Source: CAZBEL01 sp964628055
GTDB lineage: Bacteria; Fidelibacterota; Marinisomatia; Marinisomatales; TCS56
Length of the DNA: 22,839 nt
Direction: 5' to 3'
NCBI GenBank assembly: GCA_964628055.1
Contig: CAZVNL010000036.1
Coordinates: 1 to 22,839 of the forward strand
Shown: piece by piece, positions 8,442-14,936 of the stretch
How the letters are laid out: every line of letters starts with the position of its first letter
How positions within the stretch are numbered: the stretch's first letter is position 1
Notes under the pieces: generated by a model
What the model was told of the DNA's origin: nothing
Seen by the model: the letters and a program-made list of their open reading frames with translations, nothing else
Database searches by the model: none
Program-made: the position numbers and the translations under genes

Positions 8442-10277
8442 CTATTTTTCCAATATTTGTTCGACCTTGGCGACGATGTCCCGTGCTCGGAAAGGTCGCC
8501 CGCGGACGAGATTGTATCCCTGGGCTGGAACCAGGTATTCGGCCCGAATGATTTTTAACAGTTGGCCCAGGTTGATTTCCGGAATGAGCACGTGCTTGAA
8601 ACGGATGAGAATATCCCCCAGGTCTTTGGGCAAGGGATGAATCCAACGGAGCTGTACGTGAGACACGCGTTTACCAGCGTCAATCAACCGTTCGGTGGCT
8701 GAACGGCAAGAGCCAAACGTCCCCCCCCAACCTAAAATGAGCAGGTCTCCCTGCGGGGCTCCAAACACCTCAGTGGGAGGATATTCGTTGGCGATACGGG
8801 CTATTTTTTCCGCGCGTAAATGTACCATGTGGTGATGATTGTCAGGATCGTAACTGACGTTGCCGGTCACGTCTTCTTTTTCCAAGCCTCCCAGGCGGTG
8901 TTCCAGGCCAGCGGTACCTGGAATGGCCCACGGTCGGGAGAGGGTTTTTGGTTCGCGCAGGTAAGGGTGGAATTCTCCCTCCGTCGGCGAGGTATATTTT
9001 ATCTGGAAGTCCGGTAGAGCCTCGAAAGAAGGGAGGGGCCACGGTTCCGAGCCATTGGCCAGGTAACCATCGGAAAGAATGAATACCGGGGTCATGTATT
9101 TCACCGCGATGCGGCTCGCTTCGTAAGCCACATAGAAACAATCCCCGGGGGTGGTAGGAGCCACAACCGGGATAGGAGCCTCTCCGTTGCGGCCGAATAC
9201 GGCTTGGAAGAGATCGGCCTGTTCCGTCTTGGTGGGTAAGCCTGTGCTGGGACCTCCCCGTTGAACGTTAACCACGATTAGGGGTAATTCAGCCATGACG
9301 GCCAGGCCCAGGGCTTCGGTTTTAAGGGCGGCGCCGGGTCCTGATGTGGCCGTAATAGCCAGGTTTCCGGCAAAGGCGGCCCCGATGGCAGCCGTGACAC
9401 CGGCGATTTCATCCTCAGCCTGGAAAGTTTTGATGCCGAAATGTCGCCAGGCTGCCAGCGTGTGGAGAATTTCACTGGCCGGGGTGATAGGATACCCCCC
9501 GTAGAAGAGTGGGACGCGAGCTTTTTCAGCCGCCGCTACTAAGCCCAAACTGAGGGCGTAATTACCGTTGATGTTGCGGTAGGTCCCGGGAGGGAGGGTG
9601 GCTTTTTCCACCTGGAAGCGAGTGGTGAAAATTTCGGCTGTTTCGCCAAAGTTGTACCCGGCCCGCAAAGCACGGGCGTTGGCTTCCACCAGTTCAGGAC
9701 GTTTTTCGAATTTCTTCCCCAACCACTTAATCGTCGGTTTTAGCGGACGATCGTAAATCCAGTACAACAGCCCCAGGGCAAACATATTTTTGGTTCGTTC
9801 CACGGTCTTGGAGGGTAAGCCCATATCCTTGCAAGCGTGGGTGACCATGGTGCTCATCTCGATGGTATACACTTCGTAATCGTTGAGTGAACCATCTTCT
9901 AAGGGATTCGAGTCGTAAGTGGCCAGTTGCAGATTTTTGTGGTTGAAGGCATTTTGATTACAAATAATGATGCCACCCTTTTCTAAATCCGGGAGGTGGA
10001 CTTTCAGGGCTGCAGGGTTCATGGCAACCAGGACATCGGGTTGGTCCCCGGGGGTGTGAATCTCGGCCGCCCCGAAATTGAGTTGGAAGGCGCTAACGCC
10101 GGCTAAGGACCCGGCGGGAGCGCGTATCTCTGCCGGATAATCAGGGAGTGTGCTTAAATCGTTGCCAACGATCGCAGTGGTTTCCGTGAACCGGGTTCCG
10201 GTGAGTTGCATTCCATCCCCCGAGTCACCGGCAAAACGAATGACGACCCGCTCAACGTGTTTCATCTTAATGGGCAT
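8442..10277 (-). CDS. korA: 2-oxoacid:ferredoxin oxidoreductase, fused gamma-alpha subunit
   Basis: Partner of korB. The N-terminal gamma domain (about 8-200) carries GDSGDGMQLTG (17-27), the family's glycine-rich signature. The alpha (pyrimidine-binding and transketolase-C-like) domains follow from about 235, with GYPITPASEI (261-270), the TSGPG segment (311-315) and QRGGPSTGLPTKTEQADL (339-356). A gamma-alpha fusion of about 600 aa with a separate beta of about 340 aa is the typical 2-oxoglutarate:ferredoxin oxidoreductase arrangement in many anaerobes. AGGAA precedes the ATG, which opens the operon korA-korB-fumC. No delta ferredoxin subunit is adjacent, so a ferredoxin from elsewhere must accept the electrons. 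Confidence 0.93.
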   Translation of the reverse strand: MPIKMKHVERVVIRFAGDSGDGMQLTGTRFTETTAIVGNDLSTLPDYPAEIRAPAGSLAGVSAFQLNFGAAEIHTPGDQPDVLVAMNPAALKVHLPDLEKGGIIICNQNAFNHKNLQLATYDSNPLEDGSLNDYEVYTIEMSTMVTHACKDMGLPSKTVERTKNMFALGLLYWIYDRPLKPTIKWLGKKFEKRPELVEANARALRAGYNFGETAEIFTTRFQVEKATLPPGTYRNINGNYALSLGLVAAAEKARVPLFYGGYPITPASEILHTLAAWRHFGIKTFQAEDEIAGVTAAIGAAFAGNLAITATSGPGAALKTEALGLAVMAELPLIVVNVQRGGPSTGLPTKTEQADLFQAVFGRNGEAPIPVVAPTTPGDCFYVAYEASRIAVKYMTPVFILSDGYLANGSEPWPLPSFEALPDFQIKYTSPTEGEFHPYLREPKTLSRPWAIPGTAGLEHRLGGLEKEDVTGNVSYDPDNHHHMVHLRAEKIARIANEYPPTEVFGAPQGDLLILGWGGTFGSCRSATERLIDAGKRVSHVQLRWIHPLPKDLGDILIRFKHVLIPEINLGQLLKIIRAEYLVPAQGYNLVRGRPFRARDIVAKVEQILEK

Positions 10278-10664
10278 GACCGTTCCTAAAGTTCGTGTTA
10301 AAAATTATCCCAATAGAGGATGGCGCCGGGTAAATAGACCGCCATAAACGCCCTGGGAAACTGGCCCGTGTAAAGGGAATTGATTGGTTTTACCATTCAT
10401 ACGAGAATTAATTTACCATGTTCATCGAACTCCAAGCAATCAATTAGGCTGCGGTAAAATTATCAGGCTGGTCCTTATGAATACAATTGCCGAACCGTTT
10501 ACTTTCCCTCTGGTCGGGCTTTGGTGATTATTTTGGCCTTGAACGGGAGAACAAATCAAGCCGGCCAGGGAACCTGGGTCTTAAAAGGTATTATTTTATT
10601 CGGATAATAGTGAGAAATAGCGAATAATCTATGGAAGAGACAATCCTTATCCTACAATAACCAA
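10278..10664. other. Intergenic leader of the korAB-fumC operon
   Basis: 387 nt with no convincing gene. It should hold the minus-strand promoter for korA, but I cannot pick a clear -35/-10 pair. The only structure I see is a perfect 9-bp inverted repeat, AATTGATTG (10378-10386) and CAATCAATT (10437-10445), interleaved with TTTTACC (10388-10394) and GGTAAAA (10453-10459). The two pairs cross each other, so they would form a pseudoknot rather than nested stems, or may be chance in AT-rich DNA. Confidence 0.4.
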
Positions 10665-11078
10665 CTAGTTAGAGTATTTCGTCGTAAAATAGAGTTTCCC
10701 ATCGAAAATTATAATATCGCGCAACCAGCTCTTTCTAATAGGTAGTTTCCAGTTCACGTTACCGTTGCTATCCAGGGAAATCAATTCCTCGCTGAAATAA
10801 TTACCATAGTAGATATTTCCGTTACCGTCCAGGGTTGACCCGCTGGAGGGCCAATCCGCTTTTTCATGGCTCATAACGAAGCGAGCCACTAAAGCTCCGG
10901 TAGAATCATCCTTATCAGTGGAACCGAACGTATTTACGACGCGTGAATTCAACTCGTAAGTGCAACTTAAAGACTGTTTGGAGAAAAAGCGGTGCTGCCA
11001 TAGGCTTTGTGCTTTTCTTACCGTTAAAAAATGAAAAGCCCAAATTGTAAGTAAACCAATAATTATGTATCCCTTCAC
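10665..11078 (-). CDS. Short hypothetical protein with PQQ-like beta-propeller repeats, possibly a remnant
   Basis: A 137-aa reading frame from a GTG that follows stop codons only two codons upstream. It has a hydrophobic N-terminus (about 4-18) that could be a signal anchor. From about residue 80 it contains two units of the type DGNGNIYYGNY...ELISLDSNGNVNWKL, which resemble PQQ/beta-propeller blades ending in Trp. A working propeller needs six to eight blades, so this is either a fragment or a gene broken at its 3' end. I saw no continuation in the next 150 nt. No ribosome-binding site is visible and the DNA is AT-rich, so expression is doubtful. Confidence 0.35.
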   Translation of the reverse strand: MKGYIIIGLLTIWAFHFLTVRKAQSLWQHRFFSKQSLSCTYELNSRVVNTFGSTDKDDSTGALVARFVMSHEKADWPSSGSTLDGNGNIYYGNYFSEELISLDSNGNVNWKLPIRKSWLRDIIIFDGKLYFTTKYSN

Positions 11079-11631
11079 AACTTTTCACTAGCATTTTTTA
11101 ACATCGTGCATAAAATGAGATCTTTTGTTAAGCTTTTTTCACTTGAGTTCAGCCAAAAAAGCAATAACTTTAACCAGTAACCAGGGGGCAATTTTACTGA
11201 AAGCCATTGATGCACTCTTTATTTTTCTTTGGTAACTGTAAACAATAATTAATGAGTTTGTCGAGCGGCCTTTCTGGTTCTTCCTGACAAACAGTCCCCC
11301 TGTTTTTCACCGGAAAAAGCACTCCGCTATTTACAAATCCCTTTTTTGGACAACAGGGAACCTTCAAAGAACCTTAGAAGAATCGAAACGGTATTTTCGG
11401 GAGAAGTTGCTGTTTGGCGCCTTTTAATTTATCCAATTTGGCCTCCCCTTGGGAAGGATCTTTGTATTGTTGCTACCAAAGTCTTTACTGTTAAGGAGGG
11501 TACCCACTGGGAAAGTAAATGAAACTTTACTGAGTATTTACAAGACTAAGCCAGTTGAATAAATTAATTATACCCAAAGTGACAACTCGTTGCAGAAATA
11601 GAGTGTACTCCGTAAAATCTCTCCCCCAGTC
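11079..11631. other. AT-rich intergenic region
   Basis: About 550 nt, visibly richer in A/T than its neighbours, without a credible reading frame on either strand. One AAGGAGG at 11493-11499 looks like a ribosome-binding site but no start codon and open frame follow it. A short hairpin AGTAAA/TTTACT (loop TGAAAC) lies just after it. It probably contains the promoter of the 268-aa gene at 11632, but I cannot assign elements. No RNA gene or repeat is recognisable. Confidence 0.4.
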
Positions 11632-12438
11632 ATGATGTACGACCAGGAAAATCCTCGACAATTGGCCCTCTTTCCCGAATTAGCGGAGCATTCCGGTATT
11701 CCCTCCATCGCCACGCTACCGGAATTTGATCGCGCCCTGGGGAATCTCATTAAGATGAGCGACATGGGAGCCTTCATCCAGTTAAAGATTCAGGGGCTGG
11801 AAAAAGTGTACTCCCTCAACTTGAATGAACTTGACATTCCCGAAGATTTTTTAATCCCGGCCACTTCGCCGACCACGCTTGTCGTGCATCTCTTTCCCCT
11901 GGAACTCCGCAACCAAATTAAAAAATTTACCTACGAGATCAAGGCTTTCTTCAACGTCCACAATTCTTTCCGCACCCCCTTTGGGTATTTCCTGTTTCGT
12001 TCCCATTTTGTAGCCTGGAAAGAGTTCCTCGACGAGCGGCGTAATGCCATCCACCAATTCCTGACCACGCAGTTGGGAAAGGGGGTTTATGGACACCATT
12101 TTTTAGAACATTTTCTCCAGGGCTATCATTATTTACAGGGTCTTGCTGACTATACGGCCCCGTGGGAGTTCCGCCATCGGGTACTCCTTAAGGATATTCA
12201 ACAGTGTCGCAAAGACTTGCAAGAAGCCCGCCAGTCGCTCCACACGCTCAAACCTATGGAAATAGACTTTCCCTTTCAGGTCATGGTGCTGAAAACGGCC
12301 CACGTTCCCATGGTCCTGCACCAATTCTTGAACCAGATTCAGATTCACTCGTTTTTCAAGATCATTCACCTGGAATACCTGGCACAAGTTGAAATTAACT
12401 CCCTGGACGATATTCGTAACTTAGCCGAACAGCTTTAG
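11632..12438 (+). CDS. Unrecognised 268-aa protein upstream of selD
   Basis: I do not recognise this family. The protein is soluble and mostly helical. The N-terminus has a Pro/Leu-rich stretch (RQLALFPELAEHSGIP), the middle is rich in aromatics and His (about 95-165), a charged helix suitable for a coiled coil runs at about 185-210, and a helical C-terminus follows. No Cys cluster, Walker motif or signal peptide is visible. The segment around PFGYFLFRSHFVAWKEF is faintly like DUF3150-type proteins found near MoxR ATPases, but this is too weak to name it. ATG ATG at 11632/11635 are the only starts, because an in-frame TAG lies at 11599. It ends 44 nt before selD on the same strand, so the two may be cotranscribed. 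Confidence 0.75.
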   Translation: MMYDQENPRQLALFPELAEHSGIPSIATLPEFDRALGNLIKMSDMGAFIQLKIQGLEKVYSLNLNELDIPEDFLIPATSPTTLVVHLFPLELRNQIKKFTYEIKAFFNVHNSFRTPFGYFLFRSHFVAWKEFLDERRNAIHQFLTTQLGKGVYGHHFLEHFLQGYHYLQGLADYTAPWEFRHRVLLKDIQQCRKDLQEARQSLHTLKPMEIDFPFQVMVLKTAHVPMVLHQFLNQIQIHSFFKIIHLEYLAQVEINSLDDIRNLAEQL

Positions 12439-12482
12439 GCCAACAATTCGCAACCACGGGGTTTTTATCATAACACAACTCT

Positions 12483-13541
12483 ATGACTGATACAAAACCA
12501 CCACGTTTAACCACCCTATCGCACGGATCCGGGTGAGCCTGTAAGATTGGTCCCGGGGACCTGGCCCACGTGCTGGGCGCAGTACACACCCAACCGGACG
12601 ATCGGGTCATCGTTGGACAGTACGGAGCCGACGATGCCGCCGTCGTGCGCCTGGATGACGGGAAACTACTGGTTCAAACAGTGGACTTCTTTACGCCCAT
12701 CGTGGACGATCCCTACCAGTTCGGCCAGATTGCCGCAGCCAACTCCCTCTCCGATATCTACGCCATGGGAGCCCGGCCTTTATTTGCCCTGAACATTGTG
12801 GCCTTTCCCATCCGTACCCTGCCCCGCAGCCTGCTGTCCACGATTTTACAAGGGGGAGCCGACAAGGCCCAGGAGGCGGGAATTCCCATTGTGGGCGGCC
12901 ATAGTGTTGATGACCCCGAGCCGAAATATGGCTTGGTGGTGACGGGAGAGGTTGATGAGGCCTCCTTGGTAACCAACACCGGCGCTAAACCGGGAGACGT
13001 GTTAGTGCTTACGAAACCCCTGGGGACGGGTATTCTGGCGACAGCCATCAAAAAGGGATTGGCCTCCGGGGAAGACGTAAGTACCGCCGTGAGGTCTATG
13101 GCCTGGCTCAATAGAGTAGCAGCTGAAGTGATGCTTGAAGTAGCCGTCCACGCCGCCACTGACGTCACCGGTTTCGGACTCCTGGGCCATCTCCTGGAAC
13201 TCTGCCAGGCTAGCCAAGTCACTGCCCGTATCGATTTTAGTGCGTTACCCTTTTTACCGGGTGTCGTTGCCCTGGCAGAACAGGGCATCATTCCCGGTGG
13301 GACCCAGCGTAATTTAAAGCACGTCAGCGGAACGACCCGTTTCGCTCCGAACCTTAACCACGTGCAACGGGCCCTCGGGGCGGATCCTCAGACCTCTGGC
13401 GGCTTGCTTTTGGCCCTTTCGCCGGAGAAGGTGCCTGTTTTTCTGCAAAAATACAATTCCCACGCGCCTTTTCCAGCCGTCGCAATCGGGGAAATCGTTA
13501 CCCAACAGGACCAATACCTTCAGTTATTGACTTCCTTGTAG
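12483..13541 (+). CDS. selD: Selenide, water dikinase (selenophosphate synthetase), selenocysteine-containing, TGA read through
   Basis: Makes selenophosphate, the selenium donor for Sec-tRNA and selenouridine, from selenide and ATP. The frame opens at ATG 12483 (in-frame TAA at 12471 just upstream) and contains a TGA at 12534-12536. Translation reads LTTLSHGSG, TGA, ACKIGPGDL. This aligns exactly with E. coli SelD SHGAGCGCK, so the TGA replaces catalytic Cys17 as Sec18, with Lys21 matching the essential Lys20. Sec at this site is known in other SelD proteins. The rest of the 352-aa chain is normal: GADDAAV near 48-54, GGHSVDDPEP, DVTGFGLLGHL and DPQTSGGLLL. Conventional gene calling would start at the internal GTG 12570 and lose the active-site loop. 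The ribosome-binding site is weak. The organism must also carry selA, selB and selC, which are not in this window. Confidence 0.95.
12534..12578 (+). promoter_or_regulatory. Candidate bacterial SECIS element in selD
   Basis: Bacterial SECIS hairpins lie directly downstream of the Sec UGA inside the coding sequence. Two short hairpins follow this TGA. The first is GGTCC (12549-12553) with GGACC (12557-12561) around a CGG loop, about 17 nt after the TGA. The second is GCCCA (12564-12568) with TGGGC (12574-12578) around a CGTGC loop that contains the expected GU, about 32 nt after the TGA. Either fits the known distance range. I cannot decide between them without folding and covariation. Confidence 0.55.
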
Positions 13542-13558
13542 GCTCTTATTCTATGATT

Positions 13559-13586
13559 CCGCCAATGACCCTACGGGCGGCCTTTT
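13559..13586 (+). terminator. Possible Rho-independent terminator after selD
   Basis: CCGCC (13559-13563) pairs with GGCGG (13576-13580) around a 12-nt loop and is followed by CCTTTT, starting 17 nt after the selD stop. The loop is long and the U-run short, so the terminator would be weak. Confidence 0.4.
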
Positions 13587-13825
13587 AACCGGTGGGAAAT
13601 GCCTTGACTTATTCCATGCCTCACACCTAAAATATCCACGACAGTTACCTAATACACAATAGTGGTCAACAACTCGAAACGGGCAAAAAATGCCGCAGTT
13701 ATTACCTCACGCTGTAGGGGAGTCGATGCAAGGAGGAACGTACAACCCTTTTGTTATTATTCCACACCGTAACTTATTTTATCCCTGTATATTCGCCATT
13801 CCTCCCCATCCAGCGCCACCAAACA

Positions 13826-13846
13826 ATTCGTACAAAGGGTACGAAT
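13826..13846 (+). promoter_or_regulatory. Perfect 8-bp hairpin or operator before the two-CW gene
   Basis: ATTCGTAC (13826-13833) and GTACGAAT (13839-13846) form a perfect inverted repeat with a 5-nt AAAGG loop. It ends 21 nt before the ATG at 13868, just ahead of the GGGGG ribosome-binding site. Position and symmetry suggest an operator or a 5'-UTR hairpin. The rest of the 13587-13867 interval holds nothing I recognise apart from an unsupported 52-codon frame. Confidence 0.4.
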
Positions 13847-13867
13847 AATCCATAAAGGGGGATGACC

Positions 13868-14014
13868 ATGATGAAAGTTAATTGTTGGGATTACATGGGC
13901 TGCGGGCGGGAGTTGAGCGGTCCTAAGGTCAAGGAATTGGGCGTGTGTCCCGCCCTACGGTATACCGCCTTTCACAACGTCAATGGCGGCTATAACGGTG
14001 GCCGCTACTGTTGA
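13868..14014 (+). CDS. Two-CW-domain protein, truncated by TGA at the second CW motif
   Basis: The 48 residues read MMKVNCWDYMGCGRE, then KELGVCPAL and NGGYNGGRYC before the TGA. This matches the N-terminal two-thirds of the small Cys-rich two-CW family, known in many anaerobes, whose function is undetermined. The family takes its name from two Cys-Trp pairs. The first is present (Cys6-Trp7); the second would be Cys48 followed by the codon now reading TGA. Read through, the frame continues AVVGTF, resembling the family's CW-x-VAGT segment, then diverges and ends at TAG 14069-14071. So this is either a nonsense change TGG to TGA, a recoded UGA, or a short natural form. A strong GGGGG lies 8 nt before the ATG, so the start is secure. 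It is the first of three small genes before citrate synthase. Confidence 0.7.
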   Translation: MMKVNCWDYMGCGRELSGPKVKELGVCPALRYTAFHNVNGGYNGGRYC

Positions 14015-14151
14015 GCGGTGGTAGGTACCTTCCCCAAACACCCTCCGCGCCCCGGGAAGCCGAAGCCATAGCTTAATATGACAATGCAAAAGACGTTCCT
14101 TCGGCAAAAGAAACCTTTAACCAGCTTCATAGTTACAGTGATACGAGACTA

Positions 14152-14304
14152 ATGCTGAAAGAAGTCACTTTTAGATGTCTACGCTACGGTCATGAATTCC
14201 GTGGACCCTACGATAAACGTGTTCCCCAAGAGCGGGCCTGTCCCCAGTGCAACAGTAACAGTGCACGACCTTTGAAAAAACGACCCGTGAAGAAAAGCGA
14301 GTAA
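14152..14304 (+). CDS. Small zinc-ribbon-like protein with a CxxY knuckle
   Basis: A 50-aa protein beginning MLKEVTFRCLRYGHEF and carrying ERACPQCNSNSARPL at about 27-41, with a basic C-terminus (KKRPVKK). The layout is that of small zinc ribbons with a CxxCGHEF knuckle followed by a CPxC knuckle. Here Cys9 is present but the second Cys of the first knuckle is Tyr12 (TAC); Cys30 and Cys33 are intact. His14 could serve as a substitute ligand, or metal binding may be lost. It shares its frame with the next gene and its TAA (14302-14304) lies 21 nt before that gene's probable start. No strong ribosome-binding site is visible. Function unknown; such ribbons often bind nucleic acid or protein. Confidence 0.6.
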   Translation: MLKEVTFRCLRYGHEFRGPYDKRVPQERACPQCNSNSARPLKKRPVKKSE

Positions 14305-14325
14305 CCTCAGGGAAAGGGGGGTCTC

Positions 14326-14907
14326 ACGACACATCGCGAAAAAGACTATTTTAAGGCCTTCGTTAATATCAGTAAGGCTATAAGTTCTACCTTGAAATTA
14401 CAGGAGGTTCTGGTCCAGATCGTCAGCAATACCATCGACGCCCTGGACCTCTCCGCGGGAGCCATCAGCCTGTGGAATAAGCAGCATAACCGTTTGGAGA
14501 TGATTGCCCACAAGAATCTTAGCGAGGAGTTCCTGCATAAAGGACCGGTTTTGGCCGATCGTTCCCTGACCCGGGCGTTGATCACCAAGGAACCGGTGAT
14601 CGTTCCCAACATCGAGTTTGACGACCAACTCCAATACCCGGACGCCTGCCGAAAGGAAGGGATTAAATCCATTCTCTCCATTCCGATTATTTTCAAGGAT
14701 GAGGTCATTGGCGTCTTGCGGCTCTTCGATCGCCGGGTGCGGACTTTTGACGAGGAAGACGTGGCCTTCATGGTGGCGGTGGCGGAACAAGGCGGTATTG
14801 CCATTCATAATGCCCATTTCCTGGCCCAGATGAAAATCGACCACCAGCGGGAGAGGGACGATTTGTGGAACTGGTTCAGCGGAATGGTGGAGACACCACA
14901 ATATTAA
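14326..14907 (+). CDS. Stand-alone GAF-domain protein (non-standard start)
   Basis: A single GAF domain of about 170 residues, a fold that binds small ligands such as nucleotides or tetrapyrroles and often acts as a redox or gas sensor. Family blocks visible are IVSNTIDAL near the start, EPVIVPNI, EGIKSILSIPI, EVIGVLRLFDRR and VAEQGGIAIHNAHFL. No kinase, cyclase or DNA-binding domain follows, so it is a sensor fragment or accessory protein. The conserved N-terminal helix (DYFKAFVNISKAISSTLKL) lies upstream of the first standard start, TTG 14392. The only codon in a suitable place is ACG 14326, preceded by GGGGGG (14316-14321). I take 14326 as the start (193 aa); TTG 14392 would give 171 aa and lose that helix. 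The gene ends 29 nt before citrate synthase, so they are likely cotranscribed. Confidence 0.75.
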   Translation, partial: TTHREKDYFKAFVNISKAISSTLKLQEVLVQIVSNTIDALDLSAGAISLWNKQHNRLEMIAHKNLSEEFLHKGPVLADRSLTRALITKEPVIVPNIEFDDQLQYPDACRKEGIKSILSIPIIFKDEVIGVLRLFDRRVRTFDEEDVAFMVAVAEQGGIAIHNAHFLAQMKIDHQRERDDLWNWFSGMVETPQY

Positions 14908-14936
14908 TGAATCCTGAAACTTAGGAGTTAACTATC

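Noticed and set aside
10378..10459. Crossed inverted repeats upstream of korA as a riboswitch or pseudoknot
   Set aside because: Short AT-rich arms with a 50-nt spacer, no match to a known riboswitch, could arise by chance.
12570..13541. selD starting at the internal GTG 12570 as a shortened protein
   Set aside because: This would drop the conserved SHGSG-Sec-ACK active-site loop that is plainly encoded upstream in the same frame.
13690..13848. A 52-codon plus-strand frame beginning MPQLLPHAVGESMQGG
   Set aside because: No ribosome-binding site, no recognisable family, low-complexity Pro-rich end, and it runs into the hairpin ahead of the two-CW gene.
14012..14014. Calling the two-CW TGA a second selenocysteine codon
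   Set aside because: It replaces Trp rather than Cys, no convincing SECIS hairpin follows, and the sequence beyond diverges quickly from the family; kept only as an open question.
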